From the NCBI RefSeq assembly GCF_025370875.1, contig NZ_JAMXFD010000034.1:1-54786 (forward strand): a DNA stretch of 54,786 nt, given 5' to 3'. Below are positions 8,946 through 17,017 of the stretch, one piece after another. The notes under the pieces were generated by a model, which did not search any database, was not told the DNA's origin, and worked only from the letters and a program-made list of their open reading frames with translations. Each line of letters starts with the position of its first letter. Position 1 is the first letter of the stretch. Origin of the DNA: Laspinema palackyanum D2c. GTDB taxonomy: Bacteria > Cyanobacteriota > Cyanobacteriia > Cyanobacteriales > Laspinemataceae. Both the position numbers and the translations under genes were made by a program.

Positions 8946-9143
8946 CTAGTTTTTGCTGCTTCTGGGTGGGTTCCTCGGGGATAGCAGTTTCTGAGCGAGT
9001 CCCAACAACCGGGTCAGCAGCACAACATCCAGGGAAGATTCCCCCGCCGCTCTCATCAGACGTTCTAGGTGGGGGTCGTAGTCAATGGCGATGAGGTTGG
9101 CATAATCCGTGTTTAGGAGGTTGAGGCAATCAGGTTGAGTCAT
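8946..9143 (-). CDS. Small hypothetical protein, 65 aa
   Basis: Starts at ATG 9143 without a clear Shine-Dalgarno. The sequence is protein-like (LLNTDYANLIAIDYDPHLER, then SLDVVLLTRLLGLAQKLL) with amphipathic helices, and ends in a Pro/Ser/Asn tail. No domain is recognised. The frame on the other strand reads as a shadow. The 260 bp upstream of this gene's stop (8683-8945) hold only short inverted fragments resembling 8067-8090. Confidence 0.5.
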   Translation of the reverse strand: MTQPDCLNLLNTDYANLIAIDYDPHLERLMRAAGESSLDVVLLTRLLGLAQKLLSPRNPPRSSKN

Positions 9144-9227
9144 GGAAACTGTTAAGGTTAAGACTTATAACAGTTCTCGATTTAATGAAATAGAGGAAAT
9201 TAGATGGGCTATAAATTTTACAATCTA

Positions 9228-9794
9228 TCAAAAGTTATTTTTTAGGTTTTGCCAATATATTTCAAGCATATAGTCGCCATGATTTGCCAATAAGTAGTTA
9301 CAATAATCTTCCCAAAATTGACTATTCCATCGTCTGATGTCTTCCTTGTAAAATTGATAAGCTGGACCTTTTTCTCCCAATCTTTCCCATAAAAAATGTT
9401 CAGGATAGTAAACTTCTGTATGTGCTGGAATATCATGTTCAGCCATTATTTCTAATAAGCTGATTCCTTCTCCTTTTAACATTCTTAGGTGTTGAATAAC
9501 ATAAGAAAGCATAGCCGGATTTGATGGGTCCGCAACTACTATAATGCAAAATCCTAAATATAAGGGGTTCTGATGCTCTCCTTCAAAGGCCCCTCGATCA
9601 TAAGCCTCAATAATAGCTTCTGCTTGGTTTTCTTCGTTGACAATATTGATCCACCATTCGGGAATGTCTTCTGTATCAAAACCATAGCGAGCCATTAGCC
9701 AAAAACTACCAACAATATGTTTTGTACAATTTTCAAGTAAAGCTATTGCTCTGAAGCAATTTGTTACACCTATACGGGGTAAAATCACACTCAT
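9228..9794 (-). CDS. Hypothetical protein, 188 aa
   Basis: ATG 9794 is preceded by GAGAGGAAAC. The protein is acidic and rich in Trp and Tyr (DIPEWWINIVNEENQ, YPEHFLWERLG, NSQFWEDYCNYLL), with a hydrophobic strand LYLGFCIIVVADPSNPAM. The local DNA is more AT-rich than its neighbours, which points to a separate origin. I do not recognise the family. It stands alone, with no operon partner. Confidence 0.6.
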   Translation of the reverse strand: MSVILPRIGVTNCFRAIALLENCTKHIVGSFWLMARYGFDTEDIPEWWINIVNEENQAEAIIEAYDRGAFEGEHQNPLYLGFCIIVVADPSNPAMLSYVIQHLRMLKGEGISLLEIMAEHDIPAHTEVYYPEHFLWERLGEKGPAYQFYKEDIRRWNSQFWEDYCNYLLANHGDYMLEIYWQNLKNNF

Positions 9795-10020
9795 TTTAGT
9801 TTCCTCTCTTCCTTCAATTTATCAACTTATTTTTGGGGAGGTAGTAAGGCTGGGTTTTTGACTATCGTACCGATCACCCGCCAGTCCGATATCCGTTTTC
9901 TCCTAAACTTTCAGCACCGGCAGTTTGGAAAACCAAACCCCTGGAAGCCGGTGCGTACTGGAGCCTGGTAGGTCGTCGTCAAAGGAGGCGATCGCATTGT
10001 TCTTCATAGCCTTAGACTGC

Positions 10021-10227
10021 TCATGCTATAGCATCCTCCTCCTCATAGAGGTATCGCTGGAAACCAATGAACATTTGGCGGATATCGCGAATACTGTCCA
10101 ATTCTTTCACAGCATCGTGAATAGCGCGATACTTGAGTTCTAGCTGTTGAGGCAATTTATCAGTATTGATTTCAGCGAGATTGATTTTCAGTTTTTGGGT
10201 GCGGGTGGATTCCGGTTTCCTCCTCAA
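10021..10227 (-). pseudogene. C-terminal fragment of a type I restriction HsdR subunit
   Basis: The 68-codon frame ends KINLAEINTDKLPQQLELKY, then AIHDAVKELDSIRDIRQMFI and GFQRYLYE. This strongly resembles the C-terminal end of EcoEI/EcoKI-class HsdR subunits (ELKY, IRxxFIGFQxxLY). There is a stop just upstream and no helicase part, so only the tail remains. It is unrelated in position to the complete hsd operon at 12-20 kb, whose HsdR belongs to another class. Confidence 0.5.
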
Positions 10228-10401
10228 CTTGCAGGTACTCTGGCGATAATTTTGGGAACAGGCGCAAAGGTCTCAAGCCAAAATTCGGCACCCCAATCTC
10301 CCCAGGCGACCAACCTCCTACCCTGGCAAGTAAACGGGTTCACCGGACCACCGGCTCCCAGACAACAAAGTTTTTTCCGGACCCTCGCGCATTTACTTTC
10401 T

Positions 10402-10454
10402 TGATTAAAGAATATATAATCTACATTCAAGAATCTATATTCAAGAATCTATAT
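10402..10454 (+). promoter_or_regulatory. Repeats upstream of parA
   Basis: Two perfect 14-bp direct repeats ATTCAAGAATCTAT (from 10425 and 10439) follow an inverted TTCTTGATT (about 10400) and AT-rich promoter-like DNA. They contain the same TCAAGAATC core as the array after the partner gene. They lie 35-90 bp before the GTG of parA, the place expected for autoregulation. Confidence 0.6.
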
Positions 10455-10488
10455 CCCCTATTCCCACCCTGAATCCCTTACCACCACC

Positions 10489-11250
10489 GTGACCCAAAAA
10501 CTCGCTGTATTCAACATGAAAGGGGGGGTTGGCAAATCCACCACCGCCTACAACTTAGCTGCCGGACTCGTCCAGTTCCGCGATCGCAAAGTGCTGCTCG
10601 TAGACATCGACCCCCAAGGCAACTCAGGAGCCGCCCTGGGTATCCCGATATGGCAGCTTGAGAAACAGTTAAAAGATGCCCTCCAACATAAAGTCCCCCT
10701 ATCCCAAATCATCATCCCCACCTCCGAAGGCGTGGACGTAGTGCCATCCAACATCCTGCTGGCCGAAGAAGAAATCCCCATATCAGGCCGCCCGGGTCGA
10801 GAACTGCTCCTGCGGAAAGTGTTGGCTTCCGTCCAGGACCAGTATGACTGGGTACTTATCGACTGCCCCCCCAACATTGGCGTCTTCTCCATCAATGCAC
10901 TCATGGCTGCCGAGGGCGCACTCATCCCAGTAGATATGAGCTACCTCGGGTTGCTGGGCATCCAGGGAATTGAGCGGGCCTTGACCTTGGTCAGAGAACA
11001 CCTGGATCACCCGATTCGGATTGCAGGCGTCTTAGCGACCCGGTTTGATGGGCGCAACAACCTCAGCAAAGAGGTATTTCAATGCTTAGGGGACCACTTT
11101 GGTCAGCAGATGTTTAAGACCGTCATCCCTGAAACCGTCAAGCTGCGGGAGGCCCCCTCTCATGGGCAGTCCATATTTGAGTACGACCCCCAAGGAGCAG
11201 GAGCTAAAGCATATCGAGCATTAATAGAAGAGGTTTGCCAATGGCAGTAA
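10489..11250 (+). CDS. parA: ParA-family partition ATPase
   Basis: A 253-residue Walker-type ATPase starting at GTG 10489. It has the deviant Walker A KGGVGKST near the N-terminus (residues 11-18), VDIDPQGN (switch I), and VLIDCPPNIG (Walker B), then a ParA-like C-terminal half (TRFDGRNNLS, FKTVIPETVKLREAPSHG). ParA proteins move plasmid copies apart by cycling on the nucleoid with a centromere-binding partner. The next gene overlaps by 10 bp and is that partner by position. It lacks an N-terminal HTH extension, so it belongs to the small type Ib-like ParA group or the ParA/Soj group. Confidence 0.9.
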   Translation: MTQKLAVFNMKGGVGKSTTAYNLAAGLVQFRDRKVLLVDIDPQGNSGAALGIPIWQLEKQLKDALQHKVPLSQIIIPTSEGVDVVPSNILLAEEEIPISGRPGRELLLRKVLASVQDQYDWVLIDCPPNIGVFSINALMAAEGALIPVDMSYLGLLGIQGIERALTLVREHLDHPIRIAGVLATRFDGRNNLSKEVFQCLGDHFGQQMFKTVIPETVKLREAPSHGQSIFEYDPQGAGAKAYRALIEEVCQWQ

Positions 11251-11633
11251 GTAAGAAAAAGCAACGAGCCGTTTTGGGCGGCAACCCGCTCAATCAAGGC
11301 ATTTTCAGCAAAACCACCTCCGACAGGGTAGAGGATAGTGAAGAAATCAAGAATCAAGATTCAACAATCAAGAATAAAGAATCAAGATTCTTGAAAAAAG
11401 CCGAGAGGGAATCCGTCAACCTGCGGCTACCCATTGAGATTAACGACTGGCTTAACGATTTGCTCAAGCAGGGGAAACGCAAGCATGGGCAGAAGATTCC
11501 CAAGGAAGTCTGGGTACAGGCAGCCCTGGAAATGTTTAAAGCAATGCCAGTTGACTGGGCAGAAATTGAGTCCGTTGAGGGCTTACAGGAGGCTCTTGAG
11601 GGTCTTGAGCTTAAATTAAAGGAGATGGAATAA
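11241..11633 (+). CDS. Probable centromere-binding partner of ParA (RHH-like)
   Basis: ATG 11241 overlaps the end of parA (CAATGGCAGTAA), so the two are translated together. The 130-residue protein has a basic disordered N-terminus (SKKKQRAVLGG), then ESVNLRLPIEINDWL followed by two helices, the pattern of a ribbon-helix-helix fold, and an acidic C-terminal helix. It has no ParB/Spo0J HTH or CTPase motif. Its own coding DNA around 11346-11395 carries several AATCAAGA units, and nine perfect 7-bp repeats follow the gene. RHH partners such as omega of pSM19035 bind 7-bp repeats, which fits well. Confidence 0.65.
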   Translation: MAVSKKKQRAVLGGNPLNQGIFSKTTSDRVEDSEEIKNQDSTIKNKESRFLKKAERESVNLRLPIEINDWLNDLLKQGKRKHGQKIPKEVWVQAALEMFKAMPVDWAEIESVEGLQEALEGLELKLKEME

Positions 11634-11673
11634 AGCCAGAACCCTTGTAGGTGGGACGTTTGCAGGAATTAAA

Positions 11674-11736
11674 GAATCAAGAATCAAGAATCAAGAATCA
11701 AGAATCAAGAATCAAGAATCAAGAATCAAGAATCAA
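11674..11736 (+). repeat. Nine perfect 7-bp tandem repeats (GAATCAA), candidate parS
   Basis: The unit GAATCAA is repeated nine times with no change, 40 bp after the partner gene. The same core occurs upstream of parA and inside the partner gene. The 7-bp period and uniform orientation match heptad centromeres bound by RHH dimers. The 320 bp that follow, to the hsdM start at 12061, contain proline-coding-like sequence but no supported gene. Confidence 0.75.
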
Positions 11737-12060
11737 GAAATCTGGGGGAGGACCAGATCTTTCAACCCCTAGCCCGATCGCCTCCCCTGCCTTCAACCCT
11801 CTTCCCCCAGGGTTAACAGAGACAACCAGCGCCGGACCCCTTCTCCAACCGCGAGACACTGTGGCCCCAGTCTCGCCGCCCCCAAAATAGGCCCTTGCAA
11901 CTTTTTTCCCCGTCCAGATGCGATAATACTCAGGGGCCTTACAGAGTCCCCAGACTCCACCCTCAACCCAAACTTGCCCTATTCAAGGATTGCGCTTTAT
12001 TTTCATCACTCCCTAACCCTCCCCTAAAACCGACTTCAATTAAAACAACAACTATCTCTA
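11737..12060. other. Intergenic region before the hsd operon
   Basis: No supported gene. A frame that reads through the heptads and on to 11890 is repetitive (KNQESRI units) and proline-rich and is not convincing. The last 60 bp before ATG 12061 are C/A-rich with no Shine-Dalgarno and probably hold the hsdM promoter. Confidence 0.4.
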
Positions 12061-14526
12061 ATGGCTATTAAAAAAACCGAACTTTATAGCTCCTTATGGG
12101 CCGGATGTGATGAACTGCGAGGCGGCATGGATGCCTCCCAGTATAAAGATTACGTCCTCACCTTACTCTTTTTAAAATACATTTCCGACAAATATGCCGG
12201 AGACCCCAATGGAATCATCTTCGTTCCTGAAGGCGCATCCTTTGATGAATTAGCCACACTCAAAGGAGACAAAGAAATCGGGGATAAAATCAACAAAGTC
12301 ATTAGTAAACTAGCCGAAGAAAATGACTTAAAAGGAGCCATAGATATTGCCGACTTCAACGATGAAGATAAACTCGGCAAAGGCAAAGAAATGATAGATC
12401 GCCTCTCCAAATTAGTCGGAATCTTTGACGGATTGGACTTAAGCGCCAACCGCGCCGAAGGAGACGACTTACTTGGCGACGCCTATGAATACCTGATGCG
12501 CCACTTTGCCACCGACTCCGGCAAAAGCAAGGGCCAGTTCTACACCCCCGCAGAAGTCTCGCGGATTTTAGCCAAAGTCGTAGGCATCACCCCAGAAACC
12601 CGGCAGGATGCTACCGTCTATGACCCCACCTGTGGATCCGGTTCCCTCCTCTTGAAAGTAGCAGATGAAGCGCCCAATGGATTAACCATTTATGGGCAGG
12701 AGATGGACAACTCCACCTGGTCCTTAGCGCGCATGAATATGTTCATGCACAACAACCCCACCGCCGACATTCGCAAAGACAACACCCTCTCCTCCCCCTA
12801 CTGGAAAAACCCGGATGGCAGCTTAAAAACCTTTGACTTTGCCGTTGCCAACCCGCCCTTTTCCTATAAATCCTGGAGTAACGGGGTCAACCTTACCAAC
12901 GACGAATTTCAGCGGTTTGAGTATGGCGTTCCCCCTGGAAAAAATGGGGACTATGCCTTTCTGCTGCACATTCTCAAATCCCTGAAAAGTACCGGCAAAG
13001 CTGCCGTAATTTTGCCGCATGGGGTGTTGTTTCGGGGGAATGCCGAGGCGCGTATCCGGCAGAATTTGGTCACCCAGGGTTATATCAAAGGCATCATCGG
13101 GTTACCGCCTAACCTGTTTTACGGCACAGGTATCCCCGCTTGTATAATCGTCATAGACAAAGCAAGCGCCCAGCAGCGCCAGGGGTTGTTCATGGTGGAT
13201 GCCAGCAAGGGGTTCATGAAAGATGGGAATAAGAACCGCCTGCGGAGTCAGGATATCCATAAAATTGTGGATGTCTTCAACAATCAAATTGAATGCCCTC
13301 GGTACAGTCGGATGGTGAGTCTGGATGAAATTGCCGCCAACGACTACAACCTCAATATCCCCCGTTATATTGACTCTAGCGAACCGGAAGACATCCACGA
13401 CCTGAGCGCCCACCTGAATGGGGGCATCCCTAACGCGGATATTGATGCTTTAGAGGATTACTGGAAGGTATTTCCCCAGATGCGGAGTGCCTTGTTTGCC
13501 CCGAGTCAGCGCCCAGGATATAGTCAGAGTTTAGTAGAAGCCAGCCAAGTCAAAGGGACGATTCTCAACCACCCAGAATTTACAGCCTTTACCCAGAAGA
13601 CTTTAGCCCTGTATCAGGATTGGCGCAAGCATCACCAGGGGAGACTCAAGGAGATTGCCATTGGAGATAAACCCAAGGTGCTGATTGAAAGCCTAGCGGA
13701 GGACCTGCTGGCGCGGTTTGCTCAAGCTGATTTGCTGGATAAGTATGACATTTATCAGCTATTGATGGACTACTGGGCGGAAACCATGCAGGATGATGTC
13801 TATTTGCTGGTGCAGGATGGCTGGAAAGTGGGAAAAGGGTTGCGGGAGTTGGTGGTTAAAAAGGGCGAGAAACTGAAAGAAACGGTAGATTTAACCATTG
13901 GGAAGAAAAAATATAAAACGGATTTAATCCCACCCGGGCTGATTGTGGCGCGATATTTTGCAGATAAGCAGCAGCATCTTGATGAGTTGCAGGCAGATTG
14001 TGATGCCATTACTCAGGAGTTGGAGGCACTGATTGAGGAGCATACCGGGGAGGAGGGGGCTTTGACGGATGCCCAAAGTGATAAGGGAAATGTGACGAAA
14101 ACGAACCTCAAAAAATTAATCGGAGAAACGACTAAGCAGCTATCTATTTTTGATGAGGATGAGTCATCCGTTGAGGGGGAACAGTTAGCTGTGCTGGAGC
14201 GATGTTTGGAGTTGTTTGACTTGGAGGCCGAGAAGAAAAAGGCGGTTAAGGACACTCAAGAGGCACTGGATAAGGCGGTGTTTGCGAAGTATCCAAAGTT
14301 GACTGAGGATGAGATTAAGGTGTTGTTGGTGGAGGATAAATGGGAAGCTACCCTAGAGGCGACAATTTCGGCAGAGATTGAGCGGATGACGCAGCAGTTG
14401 GCGAATCGGGTGAAGGATTTAGAGGAACGCTATGCGGAACCGTTGCCTCAGTTGGTGGATGAGGTTGAGGCGTTATCGGGTAAGGTAGATGAGCATTTAA
14501 GGAGGATGGGGTTAGAGTGGAATTGA
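12061..14526 (+). CDS. hsdM: Type I restriction-modification system, methyltransferase subunit
   Basis: An 821-residue N6-adenine methyltransferase subunit. The N-terminal helical HsdM_N part (LRGGMDASQYKDYVLTLLFL) is followed by GQFYTPAEVSRILAK, the SAM-binding TVYDPTCGSGSLLLK and the catalytic NPPF (VANPPFSYKSW). The C-terminal third (from about residue 560) is a long Glu/Lys-rich helical extension, making it longer than the usual 500-550. With HsdS it methylates the host site; with HsdR it cleaves unmodified DNA. It is the first gene of an operon that runs to 20869. The last 64 bp are duplicated downstream (14699-14762). Confidence 0.93.
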   Translation: MAIKKTELYSSLWAGCDELRGGMDASQYKDYVLTLLFLKYISDKYAGDPNGIIFVPEGASFDELATLKGDKEIGDKINKVISKLAEENDLKGAIDIADFNDEDKLGKGKEMIDRLSKLVGIFDGLDLSANRAEGDDLLGDAYEYLMRHFATDSGKSKGQFYTPAEVSRILAKVVGITPETRQDATVYDPTCGSGSLLLKVADEAPNGLTIYGQEMDNSTWSLARMNMFMHNNPTADIRKDNTLSSPYWKNPDGSLKTFDFAVANPPFSYKSWSNGVNLTNDEFQRFEYGVPPGKNGDYAFLLHILKSLKSTGKAAVILPHGVLFRGNAEARIRQNLVTQGYIKGIIGLPPNLFYGTGIPACIIVIDKASAQQRQGLFMVDASKGFMKDGNKNRLRSQDIHKIVDVFNNQIECPRYSRMVSLDEIAANDYNLNIPRYIDSSEPEDIHDLSAHLNGGIPNADIDALEDYWKVFPQMRSALFAPSQRPGYSQSLVEASQVKGTILNHPEFTAFTQKTLALYQDWRKHHQGRLKEIAIGDKPKVLIESLAEDLLARFAQADLLDKYDIYQLLMDYWAETMQDDVYLLVQDGWKVGKGLRELVVKKGEKLKETVDLTIGKKKYKTDLIPPGLIVARYFADKQQHLDELQADCDAITQELEALIEEHTGEEGALTDAQSDKGNVTKTNLKKLIGETTKQLSIFDEDESSVEGEQLAVLERCLELFDLEAEKKKAVKDTQEALDKAVFAKYPKLTEDEIKVLLVEDKWEATLEATISAEIERMTQQLANRVKDLEERYAEPLPQLVDEVEALSGKVDEHLRRMGLEWN

Positions 14527-14762
14527 TGATAAATAATGGGGAGCCTTCAAATCTCTTATATCTCAAAAATAGCTAAAATCTATAGACGTTTCGGGAATAT
14601 ATATAGAAAAGTGGCTTTTTCTATATATGTCGGCTCCAAATCCGACCACAAAATACATTTTATTGAGTAAAAATACTTATTGACAATAATGGGTGGAGGA
14701 GGTTGAGGCGTTGTCGAGTCGGGTGGATGAGCATTTAAGGAGGATGGGGTTGGAGTGGAATT
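14461..14762 (+). repeat. Direct repeat of the hsdM 3' end flanking a 174-bp segment with a long hairpin
   Basis: Bases 14461-14524 (the last codons of hsdM) recur at 14699-14762 with about seven changes. The segment between contains an AT-rich hairpin (ATATATAGAAAA 14599-14610, TTTTTCTATATAT 14616-14628). It may reflect a tandem duplication with later loss, or a former insertion that rebuilt the hsdM end. The second copy is not translated in a gene of its own. Confidence 0.7.
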
Positions 14763-14791
14763 AATGGATAATGGATAAAAGAGGTAGAAAG

Positions 14792-15037
14792 ATGAGTTTA
14801 GTGATTTCTGATGAGATTATAAAAGCGAGTGGTTTGTCAGAGGATGAGCTTTTGGTTGAGCTTGTTTTGCTGCTTTTTCAGCAGTTCAAGGTTAGCCTTG
14901 GAAAAGCGGCAGAATTGCTAAATATGTCTCAGATTCGCTTTCAGCGCTTGATTGCGGATAGGGGCATTTGCGTCCATTATGATGTGGCTGAATTGCGGGA
15001 AGATATCGAACATTTGACGGAAAAAGGTTGGGTGTAA
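14792..15037 (+). CDS. UPF0175-family antitoxin-like protein
   Basis: I choose ATG 14792 (AGAGG upstream) over one seven codons earlier. The 81-residue protein has a short N-terminal strand (SLVISDEIIKASGLSEDELL) followed by LFQQFKVSLGKAAELLNMS and IRFQRLIADRGI, the HTH-like core of UPF0175. These proteins are usually antitoxins for DUF3368/PIN toxins, but here the next gene is hsdS, whose ATG directly follows the stop (TAAATG). The partner toxin is missing, so it may be an orphan or have been recruited as a regulator of the operon. Confidence 0.8.
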   Translation: MSLVISDEIIKASGLSEDELLVELVLLLFQQFKVSLGKAAELLNMSQIRFQRLIADRGICVHYDVAELREDIEHLTEKGWV

Positions 15038-16390
15038 ATGAGTAATTATAAATATTCGATAAATATAAAAAAATTGCCCGAAGGATACAAGCATACGGAG
15101 GTTGGGGTAATTCCTGAAGATTGGGAATCGATTAGCATTGGAGAACTAGAACCCTATGTAACAAGTGGCTCTCGGGGGTGGGCTAAATATTACTCAAAAT
15201 TTGGTGAATTATTTATCCGAATCACGAATCTGAATAGACAATCCATTTACTTGAATCTCCAAGATATAAAACTGGTCGATTTGCCAAAAGGAGTGAGTGA
15301 GGGGAAAAGAACTAAACTACAAAATGGAGACATTTTAATCTCTATAACAGCAGATATTGGAATTATTGGTTATATAAATGATTTTATTCCCAATCCTGCA
15401 TATATAAACCAGCATATTTCTTTAGTACGGATTGAAGTAGACAATGCTGATTCCAAATATGTGGCATATTTTTTAGCTAGTGAAAATGTCCAACGTTTAT
15501 TTAGAGAAGCAACAGATCAAGGGGCAAAAGCAGGACTAAACTTAGATACAATTCGGGGATTAAAGTTAGCTTTCCCTAAGTTTCCAGAACAAAAAGCGAT
15601 CGCCCAAGCCCTATCGGACGTAGATGCCCTAATTGCCGCCCTGGATAAGCTCATCGCCAAAAAGCGCCACATCAAAACCGCCACCATGCAGCAACTCCTC
15701 ACGGGTAAGAAGCGCCTGCCGGGGTTTGGCGAGGGCAAGGGTTATAAAAAAACTGACATTGGCGTGATTCCTGAAGATTGGGAATGTGAATCTCTTATAG
15801 ACAAGATTGTAATAACTCACGGCTTTGGATTTCAAAGTCGATATTTCTGCTCACAGGGTTTATATAATTTAACTACTCCAGGTAACTTCTACGAAGAGGG
15901 GGGCTTTCGAGAAATAGGAGAAAAACAAAAATATTATGATGGACCGCTGCCAGATATTTATGTACTTCAGTCTGGCGATTTAATTGTAGCAATGACTGAA
16001 CAAGCTGAAGGTTTACTAGGAAGTGTTGCTTTTATTCCCTCATCGGGAACTTATCTTCATAACCAAAGAATAGGAAGAATTAAGCCAATTTCATCTAATA
16101 TTGCCCTGGGATTTTTATACTATCTATTCAACTTTACAAAATTTCGTTTAAAGGTAAAAGAAACGGCGGCTGGAACGAAGGTTAAACATACATCCCCAAG
16201 TAAACTTCTGGAAATTGCTGTTCCCTTACCTCCGGTTTTAGAACAAAAAGCCATCGCCCAAGTCCTCTCCGACATAGACACCGAAATCACAGCCTTAGAA
16301 AAACGCCGCACCAAAACCCAAGCCATCAAACAGGGAATGATGCAGGAACTGTTAACCGGGAGGACAAGGCTATCATTTGATAAAGCCTAA
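15038..16390 (+). CDS. hsdS: Type I restriction-modification system, specificity subunit
   Basis: 450 residues with the two-fold HsdS plan. TRD1 follows GYKHTEVGVIPEDWE; the central conserved region reads EQKAIAQALSDVDALIAALD, then KTATMQQLLTGKKRLPGF; TRD2 follows GYKKTDIGVIPEDWE; and the C-terminal conserved region reads KAIAQVLSDIDTEITALEK, then MMQELLTGRTRL. The two halves are typical coiled-coil spacers with different recognition domains, so the target is a bipartite asymmetric site that cannot be predicted from sequence alone. The TRDs are more AT-rich than the conserved parts, as is common for exchanged domains. Confidence 0.92.
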   Translation: MSNYKYSINIKKLPEGYKHTEVGVIPEDWESISIGELEPYVTSGSRGWAKYYSKFGELFIRITNLNRQSIYLNLQDIKLVDLPKGVSEGKRTKLQNGDILISITADIGIIGYINDFIPNPAYINQHISLVRIEVDNADSKYVAYFLASENVQRLFREATDQGAKAGLNLDTIRGLKLAFPKFPEQKAIAQALSDVDALIAALDKLIAKKRHIKTATMQQLLTGKKRLPGFGEGKGYKKTDIGVIPEDWECESLIDKIVITHGFGFQSRYFCSQGLYNLTTPGNFYEEGGFREIGEKQKYYDGPLPDIYVLQSGDLIVAMTEQAEGLLGSVAFIPSSGTYLHNQRIGRIKPISSNIALGFLYYLFNFTKFRLKVKETAAGTKVKHTSPSKLLEIAVPLPPVLEQKAIAQVLSDIDTEITALEKRRTKTQAIKQGMMQELLTGRTRLSFDKA

Positions 16391-16418
16391 TTTAAACCAA
16401 TAATACAGGAGCCAACAA

Positions 16419-16634
16419 ATGATTGAATCAGAGATTATCGAAAAACTGCAAGGAACATCAATCCAGGAGCGCATCCTGATTATTGAAGCAATTCTGCAAA
16501 CCGTTAAAAATGATATGCGCTCAACTTCCTCCCAACAGCATCCCTCTGAACATCACCCCCTCCGAGGGAAAGTCGTTCACTATGACAACCCCTACGAACC
16601 CGTAGCCTTAGAAGACTGGGATGCCCTCGCATGA
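16419..16634 (+). CDS. Antitoxin-like protein paired with a PIN toxin
   Basis: 71 residues, ATG 16419 with AGGAG upstream. The N-terminal helices (IIEKLQGTSIQERILIIEAI) and the acidic C-terminal tail ending YEPVALEDWDALA suit a VapB-type antitoxin whose tail fills the toxin's active site. The stop overlaps the toxin start (ATGA at 16631-16634). The pair sits between hsdS and hsdR in the same operon. Confidence 0.75.
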   Translation: MIESEIIEKLQGTSIQERILIIEAILQTVKNDMRSTSSQQHPSEHHPLRGKVVHYDNPYEPVALEDWDALA

Positions 16635-17017
16635 TTATCCTAGATACGCATATCTGGATCTGGTGGGTTGATGAACATCCTAAACTGTCTCGCCAAAACC
16701 GAGAACTCATTGAAGCAAATCAAGCCAGCGGTTTAGGAGTCAGCATCATTTCTTGCTGGGAAATTGCTAAATTAGTCGAGAAAAATAGGCTAACTTTTGA
16801 ATGTCCTTTAGAGGAATGGCTTGAACTCGCCCTAGATTACCCCGGCGTTCAATTACTCCAATTAAGCCTGCCAATCATCCTCGAATCTACTCGACTTTCT
16901 GGATTTCATGCCGACCCCTCTGACCAAATCATTGTCGCGACGGCTAGGGTTTCCGGGTTGTCACTACTTACTCAGGATCAAAAAATATTAAACTATCTCC
17001 AAAAAAACACGCCATGA
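16631..17017 (+). CDS. vapC: PIN-domain ribonuclease toxin (VapC-like)
   Basis: 128 residues. The PIN signature is clear: IILDTHIWIWWVDE (first Asp, D5), ISCWEIAKLVEKNRL (Glu) and HADPSDQIIVATARVSGL (Asp), ending LLTQDQKIL. Such toxins cut specific RNAs, often initiator tRNA or rRNA, when not bound by antitoxin. Its stop overlaps the hsdR start (ATGA), so expression of toxin and restriction subunit is coupled. This may force retention of the restriction operon. Confidence 0.88.
   Translation: MIILDTHIWIWWVDEHPKLSRQNRELIEANQASGLGVSIISCWEIAKLVEKNRLTFECPLEEWLELALDYPGVQLLQLSLPIILESTRLSGFHADPSDQIIVATARVSGLSLLTQDQKILNYLQKNTP

Noticed and set aside
11674-11736. The nine short repeats could be taken for a CRISPR-like array.
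   Set aside because: The units are 7 bp with no spacers and no cas genes nearby; heptad partition sites fit better.
11651-11890. A 79-codon frame running through the 7-bp heptads.
   Set aside because: It is only the translation of the repeats followed by proline-rich sequence, with no start signal.
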